Shown piece after piece: positions 1-13,200 of a stretch of DNA of 64,000 nt. The DNA comes from Bettongia penicillata ogilbyi (taxonomy: Eukaryota; Chordata; Mammalia; Diprotodontia; Potoroidae). The stretch spans positions 6,333,184 to 6,397,183 of the forward strand of contig JAJHZJ010000252.1 of NCBI GenBank assembly GCA_023548195.1, read 5' to 3'. The notes beneath the pieces were generated by a model. That model was not told where the DNA came from, made no database searches, and was given only the letters and a program-made list of their open reading frames with translations. Position 1 is the stretch's first letter. Every line of letters starts with the position of its first letter. The position numbers and the translations under genes were made by a program.

Positions 1-510
1 AACACCCTGACATATCTAGGATGGCCTGCTAGCACAGGTCCTTAGATCTGCCTTTCTAAAAGGAAAGTAACTGAGGGGTCAAGAATCTACTTTAATTACA
101 TTCACCAACAGGGAAAATACAATCAGAGAAATAAAGACCAACAGACAGGGCTTCTAACTGTCTGACCATAAGCAATACATACATCAGAGATCAACAGAGA
201 TCTAACTGTCCAACCATTACATACATACATAGTTATCAGAAAGAACTACCAACTTCTAGGTTTTCAAAGCCGTGGGTCTCCTTAATGGCTTCTCAGAGTC
301 TCATCTGGCACATGAGCCTTCTTCCAAAGAGTAGCTCCAAAGCAAAACCTCACCTCAGACTATTTGTAACAAAGTTTCAGCTCCTGATTGGCTCAGAGTC
401 AGTAGGCATGAAATCTACATGACTCAGTTGAGCTGTGAACTGTAAGGGTTTAAAGGAGATTGAGCCTTCAGATGTTCATAATTTAGCCTGAGCCTGGGAA
501 ACTGAACTCC
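1..510 (-). repeat. LTR-like interspersed repeat, copy 1 (cut by window edge)
   Basis: Most of the first 360 bases align with 45,405-45,780, including shared stretches such as 'ggatggcctgctagcacag' and 'aataaagaccaacagacagg'. The two copies therefore belong to one dispersed family in the same orientation. Copy 1 continues beyond the common part with a CCAAT-like 'ctgattggctcag' stretch, which suits the U3 part of an LTR read on the minus strand. No coding region or primer-binding site is visible, and the left end is outside the window. LTR identity is an inference. Confidence 0.5.
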
Positions 511-655
511 AAAAAGAAAAAAAAAATTTAACTTTGCTTGCTGTTACAGTATGTTTTAGCATACCTGATACTGTTTTTACAGGCTGATGCCACTATTACA
601 TATATCCTCTTTTACTTGCCCTTACAAGGATATATCTTCCTATATGTATATATGT

Positions 656-708
<53 letters not shown>

Positions 709-3700
709 ACTAATTATATGTATTTATATATATGTGTATGTCTGTATATATATATACAGACACACATGTATATATGTATATGTATACATATCTATATCTA
801 TCTAGTTATCTATCTTTAAAATCAAAGTTGGCTGCTGAGGTCCCTGTGAATATACATTATGCTTTTCAAACAACTCTTATTTTTCATGCTCACTGGAATT
901 TTTTCCTTTCATATATTCATGATTTTATTCTTGAGATTCTTCCCTTCCTCCTGGGCTGAGTTCTCCTGCTGAGTTAATTTGAATCTTTGGTACTCTATCT
1001 ATCCTTTCTTTGTACTCTGAAATCTATAATCTCTATAGCCAGGATGCATGTCAGCAACTTCTCTATCAGAAATTCAAGGAGGGAATAGCTATTTACTCCT
1101 GGGGAGGTCCTTGTCAACCTCTTCTAATATACACTGAGATAATTCCTTCTTGTTAGTTAGTCCCCTTTGTATATTCCATTCACTGGGCTCTCCATATACC
1201 ACCAGAAGGACTTTAACCATAAGGTGTCATGGTGCCATGTCTGGGTACCTGACCAATCACTCTGTCCTCTGCATATGTATTACCCTTCCTTAATTCTGCT
1301 ACAGTGTGAGTTATGTTACTATTTTGATCAAATTTTGCCTTCTTATGTCAGAATGTTATTGATCAAGACTAACTTTGGCTAGTTTCATAGTTCAAACTTG
1401 AGACTGGAATGAGACACAGACCATTGAGCAGGTAACAAAGGAAGGTTTACTTAGTTTTACACAGATAACACCAACTATGCCAGTTGTAGGGTGGGAGACA
1501 ACACAGAAGAGACTGGAGTGGGAGTGGGAACTTTTCTAGCAGGTTCACTCTTGATCTGGGCAGCCAAAAGGACAGCATTGGAGACATGATAAGGGGTTAA
1601 TTAACTACTTTATTCTAGTCTTCTCAAAGGGTTTGCTGATAAAAGAGCACAACTCCTACACCATCTCCTAATTACTCCTCTTGTAAGGAAGGGCAAGATT
1701 GGGAGTTCCAACTTCTACAGGATTGCCTAGGTCTCGATGGTGGCTGATCGAGAGGCACAAAGCATTCTTGCTTATGCGTTCTCCACCTAAGCCTTGAGGG
1801 GCAGTGATCAAGGCATGCACACATGCACATTTCCCTTGTGTATTCCTATTATCCCCTTACTGACCACTTGATTTATAGGGTAACAGATAAAGAAGGCAAT
1901 CTGCCAGTAATAACCTCACAAGTTTACATCAACTTTAGCAATGTCATGGTGACTTAGCATAGTGCATGCACACTGAACTGTTTATAATTTAACTTAAATG
2001 TTTATGTTATTTATCCTTATATCACACTGTGCAAGCATGGTGAAGATTTTACAAGCCATGAATCTGGGAACTAGTAGATTATTATGGCCATGGATTCTGG
2101 AAACTAGTATCTGTGAGTCTGGGAACTATTATCTAAAAAAGAATAACAAAATCCACCTTACATACACTTAGCCCTAGAATACAAAGAATATTCAGTAAGG
2201 CTACAGTACTGGTTCAGGTAGGCATGCTCCCTCTTGTCTTTATACTAGAGTATGACTGATCAGCAACATGTGGTTATTCAAATGCATGTGAGACACCTGC
2301 CAGGTGTGAAGTACACTATATCCCTATATCTTTTTGGCCACTATATCTATAGGCTGCCTATACATACCATATTCTCCTTCACATATCATCCAGCTGTCCA
2401 TCTAGGCTGTCTTTCTATCTGCCTGCTATCACACATGCACCCTCACCCTTCTGTCCACCCTTCAGATCAAGGACTAGGTCTTCATCTCCTTTTCATTTTT
2501 ATGTTTTTTTTTGCTAGGTTTGGCACAATGTTTGGAACAAAATGAGCACTTAATAAAATTCTTTTTGATTCATTAATTTGTAGCTGTGTGTTTGTGTGTG
2601 TATGTGTGTGTGTGTTAAGTTAAACAGGAAAATTAGCAAACTAGCTAATCCTGTCTTTGATGGGAATCACTTTCATTCTTTTCCAGTTCTTTTCTTTAGA
2701 CAGCCCTTGAGAGGACTGACTTCACTCAATCAACATCTCCATACCCTCTCATTAAGGAAAAGACCAAGTCTTCAGAGAAGAATTAAGGTGGGGGGGAACT
2801 TGCCTGAGGAGGCTCCCTCTGAGGAAATCCCATCACCAAGGTCTTTTCTGTCTTTTAAATCTGCTTATTCATGAATCAGATTTTTGTCAGGGGAAAATCT
2901 CCTATTCAGCTTTTGTTTTGTTTTGGGAAGTTTATAAAATATACTGACCCATAAACTCATTTAGTTAAGGAAGCTTTAGCCAGTAACAAATCCTGGTAAA
3001 CTAGAAAGAAAATTTACTTTCTCTCTTCATTGCTCTTTCATATTTTGCTAGCTACTTATGACCCCTTCTTCTCCCCTCCCATTCCAACTTCCCATTCATA
3101 GATAATGAAGTACTGTAAGACAGAGCTGTTAGGACCAAACTTTTTTTTTTCTGGCCTGCAAATTAAAAACTAAACAAATAATAAATATAACCTCAACAGG
3201 CAGAAAAACTTATATGAGAGAAGGTAAAGATGAAAACAACGAAGCAAAATTTCGCCATTTGTGTGAGTCCTGGGGGGTGGGAGAGCAGAGTTCAGCACCA
3301 TCGGACTTGCATCTTGCTTCCTACTTACACATTCTGGCTAAGTGAAATGAACACAGGTGGCTTCAGTTGTGGCCGCCCCAATGGCTCGTTTGCATTAACA
3401 CTTTGATTTTCCATCATTTTGATGGCTCCAGAACTTTTGACTTCCTGTCAAATTCCTTCCAAAGCATCTTCCTCCCAATTCTATGTTCACATATATACTT
3501 CTCTTTCATGGTAACCTGGCCTTGGGGGAGAGGAAACAAGGCTGTTTGAAATTACTTTCCCCAGAAACTTGCACAGGGTTGCTGCTAGAGACTTTCCTTT
3601 GCTTATAGAAATTCCTCTTCAGTGCCCTTTTCCATATTTGTGAGCTGAGGTTGGCAAGGGAAGCTAGTTATGTTAGGCATAAAGGAACTTTTCCAAAGCC

Positions 3701-3939
3701 ATCTTGTGGAAAATAGGAGTTTACAATAAAGGATGAAGCTGCTGCTTTGGCAAATATAACAATGATTCCTGATAACAGAGTAAAGACAGCTGGTCCATTC
3801 TTAGTTCATTTCCATTTTTTTCTACCAAGGAAAATGACATTTACAATGGAAATGATTGAAAATGACTAACATGGAGTCGATGATACCAAAGGTAAGTAAG
3901 GAGAACATAAGACAGAACCTTAGCTATCTTTGAGAAATT
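511..3939. other. Non-coding interval with AT microsatellite
   Basis: No exon or gene is supported here. A (TA)n tract lies at about 667-704 within an AT/GT/TATC-rich patch (600-815). An L2/MIR-type 3' tail ('gagcacttaataaaattc') sits near 2,460-2,580, followed by a short impure (GT)n at 2,586-2,616. Short open frames in this stretch are low-complexity translations. The rest is unclassified. Confidence 0.6.
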
Positions 3940-4642
3940 CAAGCCGTCTATCACAGATGAGGTACCTCCTTTGGAACTGAAAGAACAGGGAGATGTCATT
4001 GATAAGTCAATGTAGATAATATTTAAAAGATCATGGAAAATGGAAGAGGTATCACAGGAAGATGGATAATCAAATGTCCTGGGAAAGAGAGGTATTCTCT
4101 AAACCACAGGCCTGCAAATGAAATCTTGATTTTAATTTCCAGGGCAGTTTTGGAATGAATCATTAGAGAGATCTTCTCTAATAAAGAAAGATGTGATTAC
4201 AAAGAGGCAGCATGACCTCAATGTGGACAGATCATTCCAGGCTAATCTTGTTTCCTTTTGTTTTTTCTTTTTTGGTCATTAAATTGGTACTATAGATGTA
4301 GATATAGAATCTGGCAAAACATTTGTAAAGTATATTACAAAATGTTTTTTGTGGAAAAAAGTAGATGTAGACTAGTTGATAACATGATTAGATAGAGTTG
4401 GAGCCAATTGAATGGCCAGATTCAAAGAAGAGTTTGTTGTTAATGGCTCATTGCCAACTTCTCATGTCTCTATTGGAGTACCCTAGGAATGAGCACTTGC
4501 CCTAATGCTGTTTAACGTTTTTTATGAATGATTCAAATGAAGATATAGATGGTATGCACATTGAATTGACAAATGATGCAAAAACAGGGAAGAATCGTTA
4601 ACCCACTGAATGCCAGTGAGGATCCAAAAAGATCTTGACATA
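3940..4642 (+). mobile_element. CR1/L3-clade LINE, first part
   Basis: Decayed reverse-transcriptase coding sequence. Around 4,200-4,640 the frames recall the CR1/L3 RT: the fTNLisF block, then a 'PN/PVLFN.FyeqF..dIdG' block near 4,500-4,560, then an 'iqkDLD' block just before the break. Stops and frameshifts are many. The same element resumes at 6,061 after a transposon insertion. The similarly decayed copy at 40,080-42,490 has the same block order. Confidence 0.6.
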
Positions 4643-4650
4643 TTAGAGCA

Positions 4651-6052
4651 TAGGTCCCAACTTATTTGGCTTGTTGCCCCCTTTTAAAAAAAATTACTCA
4701 ATGCCCTGCCTCAGAAATCTTTCTTTAACCTTTTCATTTTTTTTTGAAATTTGCATAATTTCAAAAAATATAAAATATATTTAAAAAAATGCATCTTAAA
4801 TTTAAAAATTTATTGCATATTTGTAGTTTTGTCCTGCATTGAAATTTTGATGATACGATATTGTGCTATGTAACCCTATAGTATCGTATTATAAAGAAAT
4901 CATCACACGCACATATTTGTGCCGATGCATACTGGACTTCCTGACAATGCACAGCACTCTAACCTGCCAACACTTGCTTGTTTGTATTTTTAAAATTTAA
5001 ATTAATTAATTAACTTTTTGTTTTCACCATTCACTTCCATAAGATTTTGATTTCCAAATTTTCTCCTCATCCCTTTCCTTCCCCGACCCCAAGATGGCAT
5101 GTATACTGATACAAGTTTTATATATACCTTCATATTAAACATATGTTCACATTTGTCATGTTTAGAAGAATTAGAACCAGTGGAAGAAACCATGAGAAAG
5201 AAGAAACAAAAAAAAAGAGAGACAGAGCAAATAATATGCTTTGATTGGGACATAGACTCCATAGTTCTTTTTCTGGATGTGGATACCATTTTCCATTGTG
5301 AGTTATTGGGAATTGTCTTGGATTCTTTCATTGCTTCTCAGAGATGTCTATCAAAATTAGTCATTGCACAATGTTGCTGTAACTGTGTAAAATGTTCTTC
5401 TGGTTCACTTTCTTCAGCATCAGTTCATGTAAGTCTTTCCAGGTTTTTCTGAAGTCTGCCTGCTTGTCATTTCTTACAGAGTAACAGTATTCCATTATAT
5501 TCATATATCGCAATTTGTTCAGTCATTCCCCAATTGATGGACATCCCCTCAATTTCTAATTCTTGGCCACCACAAAAAGAGCTGCTATACATATTTTGTA
5601 CATGTGGGTCCATTTCCTGTTTTTATAATCTCTTTGGGATACAGACCTAGAAGTGGTATTGTTGGATCAAAGGGTAGGCATATTTTTGTAACCCTTTGGG
5701 CATAGTTCTAAATTGTTCTCCAGAATGGCTGGATCAGTTTACAGCTCCACCAACAATGCATTAGTGTTCCACAACACTTGCTTGTTAAGACCTATTGGTG
5801 GACTTGACCACTGTGATCAGTTATAACTTTCTTTTGTGTGTTTATTCGAAAAATAATATAATCACTTTGTCTTTAACCTTGTTACACAACAGATGAAATG
5901 TACGAATGACTTTTCAAAATCTTCTGTTCTTTCCTTATGCTTCCATTGCCCCTTTATTTTTATTCAGCACCCCCCAATTGCACCCAAGGCTACTACCCCC
6001 TATCATTCCAATGCCCCACAGGGGGCAATATCACCCACTTTGGGAACTTTTG
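4651..6052. mobile_element. hAT-type DNA transposon interrupting the CR1/L3 LINE
   Basis: The left end reads 'ggtcccaac...gttgccccct'. The right end, reverse-complemented, reads 'gttcccaaagtgg...attgccccctg', so the two ends form inverted repeats of the ttcccaa type seen in mammalian non-autonomous hAT elements. An 8-bp flanking duplication is visible (ttagagca at 4,643-4,650 and taggagca at 6,053-6,060, two mismatches), the length expected for hAT. No transposase frame is recognisable. A 5'-truncated L1 is inserted inside it at 4,983-5,771. Confidence 0.65.
4983..5771 (-). mobile_element. 5'-truncated L1 inserted in the hAT element
   Basis: Closely follows the 3' part of the full-length L1 at 49,533-56,390 in the same orientation; compare 'cattccccaattgatgg' at both loci. 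It is flanked by a perfect 15-bp target-site duplication, caacacttgcttgtt, at 4,968-4,982 and 5,772-5,786. The duplication is followed by AAGA, giving a TT/AAGA site suited to the L1 endonuclease. Length is about 790 bp. The antisense poly(A) at the left end has decayed to an AT-rich stretch. Confidence 0.85.
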
Positions 6053-6060
6053 TAGGAGCA

Positions 6061-6900
6061 TCGGGCTGAATCTCATTAGATGAAATTCAGTAGGGATAAA
6101 TGAAACATTTTACACTTAGGCTAAGAAAATCCATTTTATAGCTACAGTATGGAGTAGGTGCTTAGCACAGTGCCTAGAACATAGTGGGCACTTAATAAAT
6201 GTTTATTGATTGGCTAGACCTGATTAGATAGACCTGGGAGATGAGGGGGACTCTATGTTCAATATGATTTTGTACTGTGATGTGTCACCCTAAAAAACCT
6301 AGTGTAATTTTGGGCCTCATTAAGACAAGCGTAGCTTCCAGGAATAAGGCAGTGATAATTATTGTGTACTCTTCCCTCCTCAGACCAAGTGTGAAGTATT
6401 ATGTTTAATTTTGAGAGTCTCAGTTGGAAAAGAAAATTGATACAGCTCAGAGTATCCAGAGGAAGGCTACCAGGGTAGTGATGGTCCTTGAATCTGTGTC
6501 ATTTAGTGATAGCTTGAAGGAACAGAGTATTTAGCCTGGATAAGAAAAAGACTCAGAGAAAACATGATAGCTGGGTCCAAGTATTTGAAGGGTAGTTAAA
6601 TGGAGAAGGGATGACTTGTTCTATTTAGTTTGAAAGGGCAAAACGAGAACCAGTGCATGTAAGTTGAAAAGAAGAAAATTTAGGCTCAATGTCAGGGAAA
6701 ACCTTCTAGCAATTAGAACTATCCAAAAATGGAATGGCCCGCCTCAAGGGAGGGTAGATTTCCCCTTTTTTGAGGTCTTGAAGCAGAAATTGGATAAGTG
6801 CTTTTTTTCTATGTTATTTTAGGGATTCTTTCTGCCTTTGAATTGGATTAAATGAAAGCTGAGCTTTTTTCAAATTCCAAATTCTTTAATTCTGTGAAAT
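6061..6900 (+). mobile_element. CR1/L3-clade LINE, second part with 3' end
   Basis: Continuation of the element left at 4,642, starting at the 'MKfsrdk..iLHLG' block of the RT C-terminus near 6,080-6,120. It carries an L2/MIR-like 'acttaataaatgtttattg' insertion near 6,165-6,215. It ends in the characteristic 3' region, 'ttaggctcaatgtcaggg' followed by 'tggaatggcccgcctcaa', which recurs in decayed form at 13,390-13,690. Confidence 0.6.
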
Positions 6901-8159
6901 GTATTGCTCAAGGTGTAATGTGTGCTTGGCCCCACTCCTAGGGCCAGACTTGTTAAATCTTCCCCTCTGAGGGTTCTCAGGTGTCTTGAGGAGTTTAAGT
7001 CTCTTTTCTTCTGCTATTGACTCAAGCCAGACACTTCTTCCCCTCCCTAGTTGTGTTCTATCCATTTTAGGGAACCAGTAACTAGCACCCCAATTTCATT
7101 TAATTACTTGGACAAATGAATTTTTTTTTGCTATTAAATAGTTGTAATGGTCTTTGCATAATAAACATTTGATGAGAGGAAAGTCAAAGTTCCTAGGGCA
7201 TTCCTCCTTCAAGGAATGGTGTCCCAGAAAAGTTCCTTTAACAAAAAATATTTCCCCTAAAGTAGAAATATTTAGGGGGGCAGGTGTAATTATTGTCCAC
7301 TATCCTCTATCTGAGGAAGGCAAAATAGGTCTGTTTTATGGTCCAAATATCTTGCTGTCCTTTAAGCAGGAATCAAACTTTTTTGGAGAGGGCTGAGAGA
7401 GATTCCAGAGATAGCCATGGATATTCACTGACCCTAAGGTCATTTAGCATTTCTCCATTTCATCTCACACTACTGGCAGTGAGTTTTCACTAGCTGATCC
7501 AAGGATAGAACACAGGCATACATCAAAACCCATCCCTTAACCTGCCCTTCCTTTCTCTTCTCAGTGAGGTAAAGATCCCAGCTTTAGACTGTGGAAGTTT
7601 CCTTGGACCTTGATAGTCAACTTGGCCATGATGGAACCATGTTCAAGCCCCAGTACTTTAAAATCACAACTTGGAAGTCCTAATACTTCAAAGGTCTGAA
7701 CTTCTGGTGCCAGAAGGCTCTGAACTGCTGCTGCTCAGTCAGAGCGCTAAGGAACAGATGGAGTCATATAGGTCACCAGGACAGAACACTGTGTGTGTAA
7801 GGTGCTATATAGGACTTGACCAAGTCTGAGGGAAGAGCATAGGACCCTCTAACCCCTCAACAATCATTTGGGGCAGAGACCTAGGCAAGTAAACCATGGA
7901 TTTCCCAATTTAGGAGGATACTGGCATTCTTTGAGATAGAGCATCTTGGAAACCACAGTCAGAGGGGAAGGAGTCAGGAAGGAAGTTATAAGGAAAATAA
8001 GAGAAGGAGGAAAGACTGAAAGTATCAATGATTTTAGGAAGAAAAAATGTCAAAGATCTTAAACATAAACCAATACATCCACCTGGAAAGCAGTATCAAC
8101 AGAAGGGAATGTGACTTCCATATCTAATAAATTAGTTCAGATATCTATGAATAAATAGA
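6901..8159. other. Unclassified non-coding interval
   Basis: No coding exon, RNA gene or repeat family is recognised. One 80-codon open frame at 7,154-7,396 has no family resemblance and no splice context, so it is not called. Confidence 0.5.
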
Positions 8160-9300
8160 AGGAAAATGATCCAATGCTTGATAAGACAGAGGATCCCAGG
8201 GAATTTGAGGAGAACTGGGAATCACAACAAGCCATTTCTGAGTGGTTTTAAAAGAGAAATGAGAATTATGAGAGCAGAATTTATGTCTTATACACCAAAA
8301 ATAATGAACAGTAGAGATATTATGAAGGTAGAACCAATAGGACTTGACAACAGATTAGATACGGAGAATGACAGAGAGTGAGGAGTAAAGGATGATGCCT
8401 GAATTGTGAGCCTGGGGAACTGGGATGATGGTGATACCCTTGACAGCAATGGGTGATTTTGGAAAGGGGGAGCATATGGAACAAAAGATACTAAGTTTAA
8501 TTTTAGAGCTGTTGAGTTTATGTTTATATTTAGTTTGAGATGTCTGATAGGCAGTAAGGTATGGGAGAATGGCATAAGCAGAATGGTTAGGACTGGATAA
8601 GTAGATTTGAAAATCATCACCATAGAGATGGTAATTGAATCCATAGGAGCTAATGAGATCATTGACTGAGATAGTATATAGAGAGAAGTAGGTCTGAGAC
8701 AGAGATCTGTGGAACATCCATAGTTAGTTGGCATATCCCGGAGAAGAGCCATCAAAGGAGATTGAGGAGGAGAGAATAGACAAATAGGAGGAAGACCAGG
8801 AGAGAGCAATATCTTAAAAAATCTAGAGACAAAAGAGTATCAAGGAAAAGAGACTGATCAAAAATATCAAAGACTGCAGAGAGGTCAGGAAGGGTGAGAA
8901 TTGGAAAAAGGCCAATGGATTTATCAAAATTAAGAGATCACTGGTACCTTTGGAGAGAGCAGTTTAAGTTGAATGATAAGTTTGGAAGCCTGATTATAGA
9001 GTTAAGAAGAGAGGAAGAGTAGAGGAAATGGAGGTGCTTATCTTAGATGGATTTTACAAGGAGTTCAATCACAAAAAGCAGAGGAGAAGATGGAATGAGA
9101 GTGAGGATGGAGAGAGCAAGTGAAGACTTTCTTAGGATGAGAAAAACATTAACATATTTGTAAGCACTAGAGAAGTAGCCAGTTAATGGGGAGAAATTGA
9201 AGTTGAGAGAGTGGGGCTGAGGAGGGTGGTAATCTGCTGGAGGAGACATGATGAAGTGGGATCACTTGTGCAGGTAGAGGGGTTTGCCTTGTCAAGGAGA
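8160..9300 (-). mobile_element. Antisense L2 LINE (RT region)
   Basis: The minus strand encodes recognisable L2 reverse transcriptase pieces. These include a catalytic box read as [14 protein letters not shown] near 8,600-8,645 (Y-x-DD, usually YADD), the following 'RHLKLNiN' block, and the 'GIILYSSLS' block near 8,370-8,400. Stops and frameshifts interrupt it. Blocks for the upstream 'KS..LALSIL' and 'DGLL' region extend to about 9,300. Confidence 0.75.
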
Positions 9301-10823
9301 ACGGGCAGTTCTTTGTGTGAGACATAGGTCAAGGAGGATATAGGAGCAGGAGGCATCTGAATGATATGAGTTGAGGAGGAAGGACAAAAGGGATAAATGG
9401 CCTCCTTCTTTGTTTTTCAGTAAAATATGAAACAAGATTCTCAGCTGATATAGTGGAGCAGTGAGGTGTGGCCATGGGAGATTTGAGGAGAATGAAAATA
9501 ATTGAAAGAGCCCTTGTGGTGGGTGGGACATTGAGTTGATTACAGAGGTGTAGAAGGATTGCCTAGCAGCAGGGAGGGTCCAGTTGAGGTTATGTGATAT
9601 TATTTTGTAGTGAACTCAGAATGGTTGTGTAATTTTTGTTGGTAGGTGGTGGGAGTGACCCAAAGTTGAGATCTGGAAAAGAAAAATTGACTCTACGTTG
9701 AAGGGGCTAAGGAGGAACTCGAGAAGAAGACAGGGTTGAGTTGAACTGGTTCACCATGAGTCTGGATAAAGCTCTGGAAAAGTTTCCTTTTTCTAAATCT
9801 TTGTACCCTACTTCCTCAGTCACACCCCCCATTACTGTTTGTTATCTGGTACCTGCTTATGGTAAAGTCTGTTTTTTATATTGATTGTTCTTTTTCCACA
9901 TAAATTCTATGGGTTAGCCGGAGAGTTGTGCAATTCATGGTTGTCCATTGGTGGAGTATAGGGGAGGTTAATAGGAAAGCCAGTGGCTCTTTAATTTAAT
10001 CAGAATTTCTCCAGCTGGGAAGTTTCCTTTCCAGTCTGAAGGTTAGAGGTCACTCTTGGGTCTTGAAGGGATTTTTTTTTATTAGTAATTCTTATATTTG
10101 TATAGACTTTCAAAAATTCAGAGCTTCAAACTAAATCTTCATCTTTCCTTTTCTGCCTCTCCACTAAAGTGAATCACAGACAAGATGCAGGTGCCTATGA
10201 CGAAGTACTATTCCATGCTCAATGTGAAAAATAAGCAAGGTTGTGTGGGAATGGAGGGCAGAGACATGGTGGACTGAGAGAATTTGTCTACTCCTGCTCC
10301 TAGAAAGATTAGGTTAGGGTGGCAGATATACTCCTTGGCCCACTGTTTTCCACACTGCTACCTATTGCCATCATAGAAACAAATTTAAACAATAGAAACC
10401 ATTTAAAAATATGGAATACCAAATTTTCCTTTAAGATTGAGCAACATTTTGAGTATATTTTTCTTCTCTTTTATTGGTGAAATACTTTCTGGTGGAATCC
10501 TTGTCAGTTCTCTAAGTATTCAGTGGTCTGTCTGCACTCCGTGGGCACTTAAAATACTCAGTTACTGATTGAGTTTGTCAAATTTAATTATATTTTGCTC
10601 ATGTCCAATGCCTAGGATTGAAAAGAGAGGGGCGGAATCAACCTGTCTTTGGGACAGGATGAAGGGGATTGGTACCCATTTAATAAAACTTTTTAGGCAA
10701 ATATATACACAGAAATTCAATTTAATTACAGTGATAGAATTTCTTTGTAAATTCTTTTAGTAAGGAATTTAGTTATGATTTGTTATAGTTATAATTTGAA
10801 TGATCTTTTTTTTTTAACTACAG
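9301..10823. other. Unclassified intronic or upstream interval
   Basis: No exon is supported. Exon 1 at 10,824 begins in phase 0, so an upstream exon should end in phase 0, but I could not find one between 1 and 10,823. The gene's 5' exons therefore lie to the left of the window, or are too short to recognise. Confidence 0.5.
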
Positions 10824-10975
10824 TTCAAGTTGGACATGAACACTAACGAAATAGCAATTGCTACGGGACTTCATGTGACAGCCACTGTGACTTATCAGCC
10901 TGTTAAAGAAGAAGACAGTTTTGACAAAATACATATTTTAGTAGGAAAAAGAAAAATAGTAATTCCACTGATTGG
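10824..10975 (+). CDS. CFAP47: CFAP47-like, window exon 1
   Basis: First of twelve phase-matched exons of one ciliary gene. The product is an axonemal protein of motile cilia and sperm flagella built from repeated ASH/MSP-type immunoglobulin-like modules; in humans the gene is on Xp and linked to sperm-flagellum defects. The exon is 152 nt, starts in phase 0 after a T-rich tract and 'ctacag', and ends after ATT GG at donor gtatgt. It reads FKLDMNTNEIAIATGLHV, then the 'TvTYqP' strand, then 'IVIPLIG'. The G-L-x-V...V-x-Y-x-P pattern is the closing half of an ASH module. Alternatives among ASH proteins (CFAP74, CFAP221, HYDIN) fit less well, since exons 7-11 carry the CFAP47 pattern most clearly. 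Confidence 0.82.
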
Positions 10976-12099
10976 GTATGTCATCTACATATTTTAATGG
11001 CAATATTTTCTTAATTCTCCAAAGAAAAAATGCAGTTTCTAAGTAACATATTTTACATTCTTTAAACTTTTAAAACACATATTAACTTTATTTTTACCAT
11101 AGATTAACAAAAGGATACAGTTTTAGAATATTTTGATGATCCTTGCGATTGATATGCTAAAATTTTTGCCTATATTTTGAAAAAATGGCCTTTTATTGTT
11201 ACTATATTAAGTTTCAATCAAAAAGACACTCTTATCTTGCTCCATGGAGCACTCTCATTAAAAAATAATATATTATATAGAGTGTATCTTTGTAGTCCAG
11301 CTAATATTTTATTTAATTTGAAAAACAGCATAATGGATCCACTTAACTCTTTTGTAAATAATGGAGAAGGTATAGTGAATTTTAGAAGAGCACTGAAAAT
11401 GCTGTTACTCTGAGGCTACATGAAATGCGTGGGTATCTAAGTATGGTGGAGAACTGAGTGATGGTCTTGGAACCATTGTCAATATCAAGTATTAGATATT
11501 TGTCTAGGTAGTTACTCTTTCATTTTTAAATGAGAAAATTAGATTTTCTCTTTAATCTTAAATTTACTCTTGAAGCTAGGTTGTCGTGTATTGGAGCAAT
11601 CTTCTCACTTTCTTTCTTGAAAATAGCTTTCCAGTGCCTCATCATTGACATAAACTTTTGATTCTTGAGTACTATGCCATTAGAGTCCAAGCTCTGGCAA
11701 GTTCCAGTGACCACCCCATTGGCTGCAGTTATTCCAACTCAGGGAACAGGATAAAATGGAAATGGCCCTTGGTCATCCAGACTTCTGCAATAAGATTAGT
11801 GGAGTGGAAAAAAAGTGATTGGAGGTTCTGAGAATCAGTTTTTAGACCCTCTATGTACACTAATTTGGTGTTCTAAGGATGACATTCTTACCATTGGTCA
11901 ACAAAGTGATATATTACTGGAGGAACTGAATCTTAATAACATTTACATTCATTCTATGAATGAGACCAGAAACAATGCAGTTGAAAATAAATGAAAGGAT
12001 GGTTCATAAGTTCTCTTTAGGGGGGAAATAAAAATTGATTGAGCTGGTTCTATCTTTATGGAACAGAAAGTGCTGCCTTACAGACTAATTACAACTCCA

Positions 12100-12235
12100 T
12101 CACTCTCTGTGTGACTTGGGTCAAGTCATTTAGGCTCCATCAGCTGGTGTTTCCTGTGAAATGAAGGAGTTGGAATAGATGACCCCTAAAATGCTTTACA
12201 GCTCTAGATCTATGATCCTATAATCTTATGTCTAA
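12100..12235 (+). repeat. MIR/marsupial CORE-SINE 3' part
   Basis: Reads 'tgtgtgacttgggtcaagtc' then 'gaaatgaaggagttggaat' and 'tacagctctagatctatgat', the classic tRNA-derived SINE body and tail shared by MIR and marsupial SINEs. Confidence 0.7.
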
Positions 12236-13054
12236 AGGCAGCAAGAAAGGTAATTTCATTGGAACCTTGGTTATCTTACACCATATAGAACAAAAAATAC
12301 CCCTAAGATAATTGCAGTTTATATGCTCTAATTGATTGCAGATGATAGCCAAGTGGGGAAATGCTACAAAGAACTTGACATGCTTCTCTAAACTATGTCA
12401 GCATATACATTGATTCTTGATAGACAATATTAAAATGGGCGCAGGTGAAGAGAGTGAAAAGTACTTTGGGAAATATGGTTTAAGATTAAGCATGAAAAGA
12501 TAACAAAGGTTTATATACTGTCACTTGGAAATCTTAAGCTTGTATATCACAAATACTTTTAAAAGAAGAATTGGAAATCATGGATATGGCAAGCACTGAA
12601 CAATAATATACTACAAAAAATTGATTACATCTTAAGCCAGAAGTATTTGGTTATTTGTATGGAAATAATTTCTAAATTAGCTGTCAGTATACAATCAAAC
12701 CACTGACAGAACAAAGGGCAAAGTCTAGCATTAAATTGAAAGAAAAGATCAAGAGGAGAGGGTACTGAGTATAGTTCTAATATGACTTATTCATACAAGG
12801 TATATTCACTAAAAAATGGAAATGGATAAAGGAAAAGAGAGTGATCAGTAGCAATTCTGTTTTGGAATAATTTTATTTGCCAAATGTTATGGTGAAGAAT
12901 TATGAGTAACATCACTTGGTAAAGTAGGGAGTACTATGGTTTACAAAACATTAGGACAGAGAGCTAGCTAAAACAAACCACCCTTGAGGCATTTGTAAGT
13001 GGAACTTCACTAAAGAATTCTACTGTGTGTGTTTGAAAGATTATAATCAACATA

Positions 13055-13200
13055 CAGCAATGAGTAAGCATTAAATGCCAACTATATACCAGACACAGTG
13101 CTATGCATTGGGTACAAAGACAACATGAATTATTTGCTCTCCAGGAGCTATCATGGAAATCTATCATGGAAGATAATGAGAACACATTAATATATGTAAA
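13055..13200 (+). repeat. Old interspersed repeat (same family as 57,010-57,390)
   Basis: The sequence 'cagacacagtgctatgcatt' then 'ggtacaaagacaacatgaat' and 'ctccaggagct' matches a common mammalian repeat describing a similar order of blocks. The same blocks flank the SINE at 57,046-57,300. Confidence 0.45.

Noticed and set aside
538..959. Open frames rich in Y and I over TATA repeats
   Set aside because: Translations of the (TA)n/(TATC)n microsatellite.
5099..5452. 117-codon plus-strand open frame
   Set aside because: Antisense reading of the truncated L1 in this position.
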